DNA of 64,000 nt, from NCBI GenBank assembly GCA_045632265.1, contig JAZQWG010000003.1:28784-92783 (forward strand), in the 5' to 3' direction. Of this stretch, positions 41,475 through 51,110 are shown piece by piece (the stretch's first letter is position 1; the number at the start of each line of letters is the position of its first letter). The DNA is from Scatosoma sp045632265 (lineage in GTDB: Bacteria; Bacillota; Clostridia; Christensenellales; Borkfalkiaceae). A model generated the notes under the pieces. The model had not been told where the DNA came from. It saw only the letters and a list, made by a program, of their open reading frames with translations, and searched no databases. Both the position numbers and the translations under genes were made by a program.

Positions 41475-44162
41475 TTAAGCTTCCGTCGTCGTCACAAGAA
41501 CGTAGCTCATGCTACCCAAGTAAACGTTGCCGCTCGTGCCCGTAGACGTATAAATACATACGTAGTCAGCAGGCAACTCGGTCGTGTACGTAGCCGTATG
41601 GTAGCCAGGCGTTGCGGCGATAGCATGGAAATCACCGTCAACCTTGATATACAAGCCCGAACCCGTGAAATCTTCAGCAACGTAGTAGGTGAACGTCAAC
41701 GTGATAGACTTGTAATCGTGACCTGCGGGGATAAGGCCGCCAACTTGGAACAATTCAGCAACCATTTCGCCACCCGTACCAACGATTTGCAAGCAGTAGT
41801 CGTCAGCAAAACCTTCTTGACCAACTGCGCCTGCGGGGGTTGCAACTTGCGTACCCTTACCGAAGTTGTTCAATTGCGCCCAAGTCTTCGTGCCCGTCGT
41901 CGTATGTTCTACCGTTGCGCCAGGTACTTTACCGCTAATCGTGAAGTTAGCAAGATATACTTCGATATCCGTTTGGCTGTTGATGTAGAAGTTGAGGTCG
42001 GTGATGCCTTCGGGAGCCGTGAAGGTAAGCGAGAAGTTGTACATACCCGTGTATTGACTTACTGCGATGTTAAACGTATAAGCACCGTTTTGCGTATCGC
42101 CAACGAAGGGAAGAATCATCAAGTTGCCAGCACCAGTCACGTCGTAAATATCGAAGGAAATCGTGTACTTGTTGCCGCCAACCAACTTGTTGGAAAGACC
42201 CGTAATTACGTTTGCACCAGAACCCTTAATTTGCAATGCGTAGCCGTTCGTAAATGCGTTCGTAGCAGCCAAGTTTGCAGCAAGCGTGGTGTTCTTCATG
42301 GTTGCAAGTTCTACGTACGTCGCCTTCGGCGTAGCGAATTGAAGGATGTTGTTTGCGCTCCAGTCAAACGTGTAGCCGCCTTCTGCCATAATTTCACTAG
42401 AGGTTACGTTGTGGTAGTCTTCACGCACTTCGCCTGCTTCTTCCACCGTAATCTTAACGTTACCAAGATAGATGTCCATATCACCGTAGAACGTCAACGC
42501 TTTATCGTTTGCGCCTACCGTGTATTCGATCGTTGCTTTACCCAAGCCCGTCGTGAAAGGATTTACCTTGAACGTGTTGTTGCCCGACGTTCCGTCGTAA
42601 GCGATCATGTAGTGTTGACCAAGCGATACTGCATAGTAGTCGATTTCAAAGGTGTATTTCAAGCCTGCTTGGAAGAGCGAAGCATCTTTTTCCTTCATAA
42701 GACCGCTCAAGTCGTGTGCGCCGTTGCCCGTCAAGTGCATTACGGAGTTACCGAAGCCGCTTGCTGCGTTTTCGATAGCCGATTTAGCGCTTGCGTTTTC
42801 AATCTTGCTTACAAGTTCGGGCATACCAGCCGTAATCGTCATGTAGTTGTTATCCCAATCGTACGTGAAGCCTGCTTGCAATTGACTAAGCGTAGGTGCT
42901 ACTTCGTTGTAGTTAGGAGCTTCTTCAAATTGTACTTCGAAGTTGTCGAAAGCAAGGATAGCTTGCATATCTCTCATGTGTTCGAAGAAGTGGAAATAAT
43001 ACGTGCCGCTTTCGTCAAGGTTGAGAAGTTGCTTGTATTCGATACGTCTTACTTCGCCAACTTGCATACCAGCCAAAGAGAATTGTTGGTCTTTCGAGTC
43101 AACTTCCCCTTCTTTTACGTAACCTACGTAGAAGTCGCTATCAGCAACGCCTTCGATAAGTTTAACGTCGAAGCTAAGCGTCCAAATACCGTCACGGATA
43201 GGAAGCGTGTTCATGAATACACGGTTTTCAAGAGCCGTCAATTCGTAGTAGTTGATAACGAGCGAGTTGCCGTTGATAGCTTGTGCGCCCGCTTTAACCG
43301 TTACGGAAGGAAGCGATGCTCTCTTAATAAGGGGGGATTGCCAGCCCTTTTCGAAGTTTTCTTTGAACGTACCTTCGCTGCCATCAAGGTTAGCAAGGTT
43401 GTTATAACCCGTCACGTCTGCCGTTTCAGCGTACGTATCGGACGTAACGTTGATAACTACGTCGTGGAACGTTTCGTTGTCTTCGTTATCGCAAGCGTAG
43501 TAGGTGAGAATATGTTCACCAAGAATATCCGTCTTAAATACGCCCGTCTTATTGTCGTATGCGCCACGCGTCGTTTCGCAGAATACGTCTACGTCAAGTA
43601 CGCCGTCGATAGCGTCCAAAGCGGTAGCCGTAGGAACGGTGAGCGATTCGCCCAAGCCAAGTTCAATAACCGTAGGGTTGCCTGCAACCGTGATTACGGG
43701 GCCTTCTTCGTCAACGCCAATATAGTCTCCGCAAATATCGCAATAATCGTCTGCGTCGCCGTCTTCACATTCGCTCAATTCGTCGTCGCAAATATCGCAG
43801 TAGTGATCGTCGTCTTCGTCTTCACATTCGCTCAATTTGTCGTCGCAAATATCGCAATAGTGGTCGTCGTCTTCATCTTCGCATACGCTTACCGTTTCTT
43901 GGCAAGAATCGCACTTGTGGTCGTCATTATCATCTTTGTGCGAGCAAGGTTGACCGTCGCCTTGTTGGCCACCGCCTTGTTGACCGCCGCCTTGTTGACC
44001 GCCGCCTTGTTGGCCGCCACCTTGTTGACCGCCTCCTTGTTCGGTACCCGTACCAGCACCTGTGCCATCATCGGGCGTAGGACCGCAAGCCGCCAAACCA
44101 GCAGTTGCCGTTGCCATTAACCCAGCCATGAGCAAAGTCAATAAAAGTTTGGATTTTTTCAT
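41475..44162 (-). CDS. Large secreted lipoprotein with Gly/Gln linker, Cys/Asp repeats and beta-sandwich modules
   Basis: 895 residues. The signal ends G-L-A-A-C-G (lipid Cys near 26), then comes a low-complexity linker of G-G-G-Q-Q repeats. Four tandem units of the form C-x-D-x-D-D-D-H-Y-C-D-I-C follow (about residues 72-150), spaced Cys pairs that may bind metal. A DUF5011-like Ig module (G-L-G-E-S-L-T-V-P-T-A-T-A-L-D) follows at about 158-235. The remaining 650 residues hold three or more similar beta-sandwich units, each with a run like F-x-x-x-L-x-x-G-x-x-Y-T-F-x-F-D-x-Y, which look like carbohydrate-binding modules. No catalytic motif found; probably captures polysaccharide at the cell surface for the ABC importer. 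Confidence 0.82.
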   Translation of the reverse strand: MKKSKLLLTLLMAGLMATATAGLAACGPTPDDGTGAGTGTEQGGGQQGGGQQGGGQQGGGQQGGGQQGDGQPCSHKDDNDDHKCDSCQETVSVCEDEDDDHYCDICDDKLSECEDEDDDHYCDICDDELSECEDGDADDYCDICGDYIGVDEEGPVITVAGNPTVIELGLGESLTVPTATALDAIDGVLDVDVFCETTRGAYDNKTGVFKTDILGEHILTYYACDNEDNETFHDVVINVTSDTYAETADVTGYNNLANLDGSEGTFKENFEKGWQSPLIKRASLPSVTVKAGAQAINGNSLVINYYELTALENRVFMNTLPIRDGIWTLSFDVKLIEGVADSDFYVGYVKEGEVDSKDQQFSLAGMQVGEVRRIEYKQLLNLDESGTYYFHFFEHMRDMQAILAFDNFEVQFEEAPNYNEVAPTLSQLQAGFTYDWDNNYMTITAGMPELVSKIENASAKSAIENAASGFGNSVMHLTGNGAHDLSGLMKEKDASLFQAGLKYTFEIDYYAVSLGQHYMIAYDGTSGNNTFKVNPFTTGLGKATIEYTVGANDKALTFYGDMDIYLGNVKITVEEAGEVREDYHNVTSSEIMAEGGYTFDWSANNILQFATPKATYVELATMKNTTLAANLAATNAFTNGYALQIKGSGANVITGLSNKLVGGNKYTISFDIYDVTGAGNLMILPFVGDTQNGAYTFNIAVSQYTGMYNFSLTFTAPEGITDLNFYINSQTDIEVYLANFTISGKVPGATVEHTTTGTKTWAQLNNFGKGTQVATPAGAVGQEGFADDYCLQIVGTGGEMVAELFQVGGLIPAGHDYKSITLTFTYYVAEDFTGSGLYIKVDGDFHAIAATPGYHTATYTTELPADYVCIYTSTGTSGNVYLGSMSYVLVTTTEA

Positions 44163-44245
44163 AACTATCTCCTTTTTTATTTTTTTCTTTTATATTTGGG
44201 CTTGGATAGTGCTTATAAAAGCACTACCCTTGCCTATGTTTTATA

Positions 44246-47077
44246 TTATTCAGCGCTTTCGCTCAATTCTTCAACGAACTTGAAGAGAGGCATCTTCGCC
44301 GTCTTGGTCTTCCATGCTTCTACGAAGTGAGGAACGTTGGAAACTTGCAATCTAGGCAAGCCCTTGTCGTCTCTATCGTTGTCAGCAAATACGAACGCCA
44401 TTGCGATTTCTTCGCCGTTTGCAATCGCTTCTTGCGATGCCGTGAACAACGTGAAGGGCAAGAACATTTCGCCTGCATAACCCTTGCTCGTCTTCACACA
44501 TACCACGCGAATCGAAGATTTATTTTCCAAAATCTTGTTGCTCGTTCTTTCCTTCGCTGCCGTCCACATGTCGCCCCACGTAGGTACGCACGCAAATTGC
44601 GCTACGTCGCCGCCGTCGTTCTTATAAAGCATCATGTCTGCGTTAGCCATCGTCAACGTCGTGGAGAAGAACATTTCAAAGCAGTCGCCATTCCAGAAGT
44701 TGTTGGGTGTTACGAAGTCGTACTTATCGTCCTTAATATCGAACGCAACGTAGATACCTTCGTCCGTCCAAGCCACTTTACACATATCTACGTTGAAGTA
44801 GTCTTGATATTGTACGGGGTCCATAGCAACGCCGTCTGCAAGGGAGTGACCGTTCATGGCAACGGACGTACCTTGGTTAGCCCAGTCGGAAACGTCGCCG
44901 TCAATCGTCACGCTGGAAAGAAGTTTCAAAACTTCCGTCGTCGTCGTTTCAACTTCGATTACTTGGTAAGCAAGGTTTACGTTGTTTTTAAGATCAATCG
45001 TCGTAGGATCGGTCAAACCGCCGGGGATAATGCCTGCGTACGTTGCGGAATCCAACGTGTTGTAAACGTAGTTGCCCTTAATGCTCAAATCGCTCGAGTT
45101 GGTCAATTCCAAAGCGCAATCCAAAAGTTCGCCACGTTTAACGCGTGCGTTGTCGTAGAACAAGTTGTTTTCTACCGAAGAATCGGCGCATGCTTGCAAG
45201 CTGACACCTGCGTTGCCGTTCTTTGCGATGAAGTTGTTCTTAATCGAAACGTCGGTGATCGTGCCTACGGGACCAAGCGAGGACGCACGTGCGAATACGT
45301 AAATGTCGCCCGACAAGGACATCAAATAGTTGTTGTTTACAAGTTTGTTGTTTTCAATCTTAATGTTCTTAGGCATCGTAGCTTCGTTGAACACGTCGAG
45401 AACGCTGTGTACGGAGATTGCACCGTGACCAACGTTGAAGAATGCGTTGTTGCTGATAACTGCGTCACGTACTTGAACGAGAATACCACGGTTACGCTTA
45501 TTTCTTACGATGTTGTTCGTGAAAGTGAATTTCGCCGTCTTGCTGATGTTGGTTGCAACTACGTTGGAAATATCCCACGAAGCAGCGTTTTTCAACGCTT
45601 CTTTTACCTTGAAGGTGTAAGAACTTTCGGCCGTATTGCTTATCATTTCGGTAATCGTGTATGCGCCGAGCTTTTCAAGCGTGTTCTTGTCGTAGAATTC
45701 GATTACGTTGCCAGCTTCGGGTTTGGAAATGCCTTCCGTCTTCTTCGTAATGGAAATCGTCTTGTCACGTGGTGCGATATCGGAAACGGAGTAGTAATAA
45801 CCCGACTTAATATTCAATGCGTCGTCGTGCGTGTATTCCACGATAGAGCCGGTGATTTTAACTTCGCCGTAGCATTCTGCAAAGTGGAAACCGTCTGCCG
45901 TCGTCGTCATCAATCTTTCGCTGTTTTCAGGAAGAACAATGTTCATTCTGTTTATGAAAATATCGGTGGTTCTTCTACCAACGACACCCATACCAGGACA
46001 GGTGTGCAACGTTACGTTTTCCATGTAAACGTCTTCGCAATGATCGTAAACGAAGCCGTTATATACGTACATGGAGAATGCAAGCGCTGCATAGTGGCCA
46101 AGCGCTTCGTCGGAGAAGTTTGCTTTATACGCTTCGCCAAATTGAACTACGATTTCGTAGCCGTCCGTTTCGTTACCATTAATGGTGCGACCGGTGACAA
46201 AGCCTTCGCTTGCCGTACAGAAGTTGCCCCCTTCAACGGGTGCACGAGTGATTTCGTTGAATTCCAAGTACGATTTAAGCGATTCGTTAGCTTCTTTTAC
46301 GCGTTTAACCGTTTCGTTGAATTCTTCGGGAATTTCTACGGTAACCGTAAGGTTGGTCGTATCGATTGCGCTGATAATACCGCTGATTGCCGTAGGTACT
46401 TCGTAGTCCACGATAATATCGTTTACGTGTACGTCTTTCGAGTTGTAAACGTTAAGGAAACCACGGAACGCAAAATTGTTAAAGGAAACCCAAATTTTAC
46501 AGCCGTTGCCATTGATATACAAGCCGTCGTAGCCTTCAAGGTTGAATGCAAACGTCGAATCACCCGACAAAGATGCGTTTACGTGCAATTCGCCCGCTTC
46601 GGGCAAGTTGATGATTGCCTTTTTGTTTTGAGAGTTTGCTGCTTTTGCCGCCGCGAACGCTGCGGTAAATTTCGCATAATCGTTTGCGCCCGCCATTTCG
46701 GAAAATTCGATGATTTCATAATCGCCCGAAAGTTCGATAGGATACAATTCTTTGCTTGCTTCGCTTTGAACAACGCCGACGTTGGAAATATCGCTCAAGC
46801 CATATTTATTATCGTCCGTCATTGCGCCGTCAGCATAATAAGAAGCGGAAAGTTTTTGAACGGTTTCGTTCAAGCTATATTGCGCCAAATCGGAGCCACC
46901 ACCGCCTTGTTGACCGCCACCTTGTTGGCCGCCGCCTTGGCTTCCACCGCCTTGTTCCGTGCCCGTGCCTTCGCCAGCACCGTCACCGTCCTTGTCACCA
47001 CCGTCGCCACACGCAAAGGTGAAGCTCATCAATGCCGCAAGGAGCAAACAAGAAATCGATTTGAAAAATTTCTTCAT
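44246..47077 (-). CDS. Secreted lipoprotein: GH110-like beta-helix plus CBM9-like domain
   Basis: 943 residues. Lipoprotein signal (T-F-A-C-G), G-G-G-Q-Q linker, then a right-handed beta-helix (about residues 110-690). Within it lies A-D-G-F-H-F-A-E-C-Y-G and, 23 residues on, Y-T-H-D-D-A-L-N with Asp418-Asp419; this D-A-x-H / D-D-x-x-N spacing is the signature I associate with GH110 alpha-1,3-galactosidases. The C-terminal 180 residues (S-V-T-I-D-G-D-V-S-D-W, D-C-F-E-M-F-F) fit a CBM9-like sugar-binding domain. Its ATG overlaps the stop of the preceding gene (TAATG), and its AGGAGG site lies inside that gene's last codons. The enzyme assignment is inferred. Confidence 0.8.
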   Translation of the reverse strand: MKKFFKSISCLLLAALMSFTFACGDGGDKDGDGAGEGTGTEQGGGSQGGGQQGGGQQGGGGSDLAQYSLNETVQKLSASYYADGAMTDDNKYGLSDISNVGVVQSEASKELYPIELSGDYEIIEFSEMAGANDYAKFTAAFAAAKAANSQNKKAIINLPEAGELHVNASLSGDSTFAFNLEGYDGLYINGNGCKIWVSFNNFAFRGFLNVYNSKDVHVNDIIVDYEVPTAISGIISAIDTTNLTVTVEIPEEFNETVKRVKEANESLKSYLEFNEITRAPVEGGNFCTASEGFVTGRTINGNETDGYEIVVQFGEAYKANFSDEALGHYAALAFSMYVYNGFVYDHCEDVYMENVTLHTCPGMGVVGRRTTDIFINRMNIVLPENSERLMTTTADGFHFAECYGEVKITGSIVEYTHDDALNIKSGYYYSVSDIAPRDKTISITKKTEGISKPEAGNVIEFYDKNTLEKLGAYTITEMISNTAESSYTFKVKEALKNAASWDISNVVATNISKTAKFTFTNNIVRNKRNRGILVQVRDAVISNNAFFNVGHGAISVHSVLDVFNEATMPKNIKIENNKLVNNNYLMSLSGDIYVFARASSLGPVGTITDVSIKNNFIAKNGNAGVSLQACADSSVENNLFYDNARVKRGELLDCALELTNSSDLSIKGNYVYNTLDSATYAGIIPGGLTDPTTIDLKNNVNLAYQVIEVETTTTEVLKLLSSVTIDGDVSDWANQGTSVAMNGHSLADGVAMDPVQYQDYFNVDMCKVAWTDEGIYVAFDIKDDKYDFVTPNNFWNGDCFEMFFSTTLTMANADMMLYKNDGGDVAQFACVPTWGDMWTAAKERTSNKILENKSSIRVVCVKTSKGYAGEMFLPFTLFTASQEAIANGEEIAMAFVFADNDRDDKGLPRLQVSNVPHFVEAWKTKTAKMPLFKFVEELSESAE

Positions 47078-49281
47078 TATATACCTCCTAAAATTTGTAA
47101 TAAGTTATTCGAGTCATTTATCGTAGCGTTTACGTGCTTATAAATGGAGAACTCTCCGTTTGCAGTACGTACTACGCAATTTTCTTTAATCGTTATATTT
47201 TCGCTGATACCAACGTACATCGAGTACTTTTCGCCCGATACTCTACCCGTCGAGCAAAGCAAGTTGTTTGCAATCGTAGAGCTGCCGCTCGCCGTGAAAA
47301 AGATGCCCGCACGCGCGCTACTATAGAAGAAGTTGTTGGTCACCGTGATGCCTTGGATAGCGTTTGCCACGCCCGAGCTACCAGAGCCCGCAAACACCGC
47401 AACGTCACCGCTTAAACCATAGCCGTCGTTGTTGTTGATAAACTTGTTATTGCTTATCGTCACGTTTTTGGGCAAAAGCGCTTCCGCGAAAATGTCCATT
47501 ATACTGTGAATAGAGATAGGTCCGTGTACGATATTTTGGAAAGTGTTGCCCGAAATCTCGCTGTTGCGCGTTTGCAACAAGATACCACGGTTACGCTTAT
47601 TGCGGAAGATATTATCGTTTACTTTTACTTTCGCGCTACGCGTCACGTTGCCGATGATTTTACCAACGAGATCGTCCGAAACCTTCTTGTCCACCGTGAC
47701 AACCGTCGTCAATGCCGATGCGTCCACAGCCATAACTTTGTACGTGCCGCAAAGCGCAAACGTACTGGGATCGTACACTTCAAGCACGTTGCCCACTTCA
47801 AAGGGATAATTCGATTGCGTGCTCGCAGCTTCGCAAGTGAGCGTTCTATCCTTTCTACCTACCGCCGTCACTTCTTTATAGAAACTTGCGACGTTGATAC
47901 TATCGTCGTGCGAGTTTTCAAAAATGCTACCCGTAAGTTGCAAATCGCCAAAGCAGTCTTTTGCGTGCAAGCCGTCCGCCGTCACCGTCATCAAACGGGA
48001 AGAACCGTTTTTAAGCATTATGTTGGTGCGGTTCAAATACGCGTTTTCAACCGAATCAAGCTTAATGCCCATGCCTGCCGCCGAGTACAAATTACAGCCT
48101 TCCATATAGAAGTTTTTGCTGTCTTCTACGTTGTAAGCGGGGAATTCGTACATCGTGAACGCAACCGATACACGCGTACCTGCTGCCGCCGCTTTTATAG
48201 ATTTGAACGTCAAGGTGAGTTCGTTCATGCTTGCGTTGTACGCGCCTGCCGTGATGTTTTGCACTTGGTCGCCCGTGCTGTTGTAAAGCAAGTTGCCCGA
48301 TGCGTTGGGATAAAGCGTGCCGTAATCGTCTTCATGGAATTCCATGTACGAGCCGTAGCGGATTTTACCGCCGTTATAGCGAGCATCGCTAAGCGAGAAT
48401 TCGCTGTCAAGTTGAATGGTGATCTTCTTCGCGCTCGTGTCACAGCTCTTAATCGAGCCTGCCACTACGGGAGAGGGATCGAAGTCAACGGAAATGCCGT
48501 TCACGTGGATATTTTCGCTGTCTTTCACGTGGACTGCGTTGCACCACGTCGAATAAACGAAGTTCGTTTCGTCGCCAACGAGATACACGTTTTTCAAGTT
48601 TTTCAACTCTATCGTCGTTTTGAAGGTATACGTGCCCTTTCCAAACTTAACCACTTTCGTGCCCGCTTCGTCTTTGAGCGATGCGAGCAATGCGTTCAAA
48701 TCACGAGTGTTGTTTTCGCCCGTGGGAGAAACGCCGTAATCCTCTACCTCGTACGTCTTTACCCCTGCAATGGGAGCGGGATACAAAACGCGAGAGAAGG
48801 CTCTTTGGTCAGCGCCCACTTTGCTGGCATCCGTCAAGCCCAACGTACTATTCGACACCGCCGAGCGGTATTGTGAATTCTTTAATGCGCTAATCATATT
48901 TTTTTGTCCTACCGCCGTTGGCGTTGCTTCGGGGGTTTCGGGTTCGGGCTCGGGGAATACGGGCGTTTGCGGTTGACTGTCACCGCTGTTTCCTTCATCG
49001 CCGCCGCTTCCTTCATCGCCGCCGTTGTCGTCGCTGCTTCCACCGCTGTTTCCACCGTTGTCGTCGCTGCTTCCACCGCTTCCTTCATCGCCGCCGTTAT
49101 TGCCACCGTTGGTGCCGCCATTGTCGCCGCCGTTTCCACCGCCACTACTGCCGCCGCCTTGTTCGGTGCCTGCACCACTGCCGCCACCGTCCAAATCGCC
49201 GTTGTTTATTTTACACGCGGAAAACCCAAACACAACCAACGACAACAGAAGCGCCAAGGCGCTTTTGATTATCTTTTTCAC
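47077..49281 (-). CDS. Secreted lipoprotein: GH110-like beta-helix
   Basis: 734 residues. Lipoprotein signal (F-G-F-S-A-C), then a 90-residue Gly/Asn/Ser/Asp linker, then a beta-helix from about 130 on. It carries A-D-G-L-H-A-K-D-C-F-G and N-S-H-D-D-S-I-N with Asp459-Asp460, the same motif as in its neighbour. The helix region is a clear paralogue of the 943-residue protein (both have N-K-R-N-R-G-I-L and H-G-x-I-S-x-H-S), but it lacks the C-terminal CBM9-like domain. Expected to cleave or bind a terminal sugar such as alpha-galactose outside the cell. Stop overlaps the next start by one base, so translation is coupled. Confidence 0.8.
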   Translation of the reverse strand: MKKIIKSALALLLSLVVFGFSACKINNGDLDGGGSGAGTEQGGGSSGGGNGGDNGGTNGGNNGGDEGSGGSSDDNGGNSGGSSDDNGGDEGSGGDEGNSGDSQPQTPVFPEPEPETPEATPTAVGQKNMISALKNSQYRSAVSNSTLGLTDASKVGADQRAFSRVLYPAPIAGVKTYEVEDYGVSPTGENNTRDLNALLASLKDEAGTKVVKFGKGTYTFKTTIELKNLKNVYLVGDETNFVYSTWCNAVHVKDSENIHVNGISVDFDPSPVVAGSIKSCDTSAKKITIQLDSEFSLSDARYNGGKIRYGSYMEFHEDDYGTLYPNASGNLLYNSTGDQVQNITAGAYNASMNELTLTFKSIKAAAAGTRVSVAFTMYEFPAYNVEDSKNFYMEGCNLYSAAGMGIKLDSVENAYLNRTNIMLKNGSSRLMTVTADGLHAKDCFGDLQLTGSIFENSHDDSINVASFYKEVTAVGRKDRTLTCEAASTQSNYPFEVGNVLEVYDPSTFALCGTYKVMAVDASALTTVVTVDKKVSDDLVGKIIGNVTRSAKVKVNDNIFRNKRNRGILLQTRNSEISGNTFQNIVHGPISIHSIMDIFAEALLPKNVTISNNKFINNNDGYGLSGDVAVFAGSGSSGVANAIQGITVTNNFFYSSARAGIFFTASGSSTIANNLLCSTGRVSGEKYSMYVGISENITIKENCVVRTANGEFSIYKHVNATINDSNNLLQILGGI

Positions 49282-49306
49282 TGTGTACTCCTTAAAACAC
49301 TTTTAC

Positions 49307-49334
49307 TCTCCGCGTACAAAATCGTACGCGGAGA
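49307..49334 (-). other. Stable hairpin after the solute-binding protein gene
   Basis: TCTCCGCGTAC-6 nt-GTACGCGGAGA, an 11-bp perfect stem with no T-run, directly after the stop of the binding-protein gene. Such hairpins often protect the mRNA of the abundant binding protein from 3' decay. Confidence 0.65.
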
Positions 49335-49344
49335 AGTCGAGTTT

Positions 49345-51093
49345 TTATTGTTGCTTCTTTGCTTTATATCTTGCAAGAGCAGCATTGTATCTTGCAATTA
49401 CGTCTTCATAACCGTAGTTCTTCAACTTGTTGATATAGTTGGTCCAATCGGTGCTGCTCGTAACGTCATAGCCTCTTTCGCCCGTAATGAAGTTATATTC
49501 CGCCATTTCAACGTATTTGCCAAGGTCAGCAAGTTTCAAAGATACGGGGCTGTAGTCTTCTTTCGCAAGAATTACTTCTTCAGGCACGGGAACTTTCAAG
49601 TAAGGAAGATAACGTTCGCTTTCTTGGTTCAACGTTCTAATAACTTCGTCGTTCATCTTACCAACGAAATCGTTAGACCAATACAAAGATGCACCAGTAC
49701 CTACGTTAGGCGTGATGGTTGCACGGTATTCTTCTTGCGAGCCTTCCCAGCTGTCGGGAACGTGGAACGTCCAAGACGTCTTTTCTTCGTTATCCCACGT
49801 CCAATCTACGCCTTCTTCACCGTAAGCGATAAGTTGCGTACCAAGATCGGAATAAAGAATATCGATAAATCTTGCAAGTTCACGTACGTAAGGCGTGCCT
49901 CTAGGAATCATCGTTGCGCTTGCCTTGAAGGGCGAGAAGCCGTAATGCAAAGGCGTGCCTTGATAATAATCACTCGTCAAAGGACCAAACGTCTTGTAGT
50001 TTTGGTCGTAATCATAACCAGTTACAAGGTAAGGCGCAGCCGCACAGAATACGCCCAATCTATTATTAAATCCTTTCGCTGCCATAGATGCGTCTTGGTT
50101 TTGGAAGGTGTTCTCGTCCATCAAGCCTTCGTCCAACATAAGTTTTGCGATCTCCAAATACTTCTTGAAGGATTCCATTGCGGGCGTGTAGGTGAACGAG
50201 TTGCCATCGTTTGCAATTTCAACGCTTTCAAATACGGAGCCGTACGCTGCCATAATGAAGTTTCTCAAATATTGCATCTTGTTGGAGCTTACGGGAATTT
50301 CGTCGTTCGGGTCACCGTTCTTGTTTGCGTCAAGTTTCTTGAACGCACGAAGAACCAAAAGGAATTCTTCAATCGTGTTGATGTCGTCTCCCGCAGGCAA
50401 TTGTTCAACGCCGAATTCCGACTTCAATTTCATTTTCAACGATGACGTCGTGTTGATGTTGTTGATCCATTCTTCGTTAATCCACATCTTGTAGGAAAGG
50501 TCACGAGGAACGTCCATAGCCGTTACGGTTGCGTACATCTTGCCATCGTCAAGCGTCACAACGTCTTTTGCACTGATGGTGGTGTTGATGTTGAAGTTTT
50601 CGTCAAGCAACTTCTTGTACGTAGGCATGTAGTTGTCGATAAGACTGCCCACTTCAACGCCTTCTACTTCCAAGCTAGGATCGTTGAACGCAACGATTGC
50701 GCGAAGAGCCGAGTAGTTTACTTGTTCGGCCATCGTGTTAGCGAACAAGAACAAGTCGGGCAAATCGCCGTTCCAAGCTGCCGTACGAAGGTTGGTGTAG
50801 CTGGACGTATCCGCTTCAACGAAGTCAAATTTAAGGTTGGTTACTTCACTCAACTTCTTAAACATTTTCATCGTCGAATATTCGGGGTTCATCGAGCCCT
50901 TCGGAACGAAGATTTTCAACGTAACTTGTTCTTTTACGATACGATATTCGTTGCCGTATTCTGCAATAGCTTCTTCTCTCGTCAAGAAGTTAGAGGGATC
51001 GTAATCGTCCTTACCACAACCGCAAGCGGGTGCAAATGCCATAGCGCCACATGCCATCAAGCCGGCAAGAGCTAAAGTTAAACTTTTTTTCAT
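49345..51093 (-). CDS. Sugar ABC-transporter solute-binding lipoprotein (LipO/family 1 type)
   Basis: 582 residues. Lipoprotein signal ending A-F-A-P-A-C-G (lipid Cys near 24), AGGAGG before the start. The large two-domain fold with I-F-V-P-K-G-S-M-N-P, N-G-D-L-P-D-L-F and W-I-N-E-E-W motifs matches LipO-like binding proteins that work with LplB/LplC permeases and bind complex oligosaccharides. It lies 17 bases after the permease gene. The ATPase is not in the window; such systems commonly share an MsmX-type ATPase encoded elsewhere. Confidence 0.92.
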   Translation of the reverse strand: MKKSLTLALAGLMACGAMAFAPACGCGKDDYDPSNFLTREEAIAEYGNEYRIVKEQVTLKIFVPKGSMNPEYSTMKMFKKLSEVTNLKFDFVEADTSSYTNLRTAAWNGDLPDLFLFANTMAEQVNYSALRAIVAFNDPSLEVEGVEVGSLIDNYMPTYKKLLDENFNINTTISAKDVVTLDDGKMYATVTAMDVPRDLSYKMWINEEWINNINTTSSLKMKLKSEFGVEQLPAGDDINTIEEFLLVLRAFKKLDANKNGDPNDEIPVSSNKMQYLRNFIMAAYGSVFESVEIANDGNSFTYTPAMESFKKYLEIAKLMLDEGLMDENTFQNQDASMAAKGFNNRLGVFCAAAPYLVTGYDYDQNYKTFGPLTSDYYQGTPLHYGFSPFKASATMIPRGTPYVRELARFIDILYSDLGTQLIAYGEEGVDWTWDNEEKTSWTFHVPDSWEGSQEEYRATITPNVGTGASLYWSNDFVGKMNDEVIRTLNQESERYLPYLKVPVPEEVILAKEDYSPVSLKLADLGKYVEMAEYNFITGERGYDVTSSTDWTNYINKLKNYGYEDVIARYNAALARYKAKKQQ

Positions 51094-51110
51094 GTTTTTC
51101 CTCCTAAATA

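Noticed and set aside
43940..44040. Short regular repeats that look like a CRISPR array or minisatellite.
   Set aside because: They are in frame within a lipoprotein gene and encode the Gly-Gln tether; there are no spacers.
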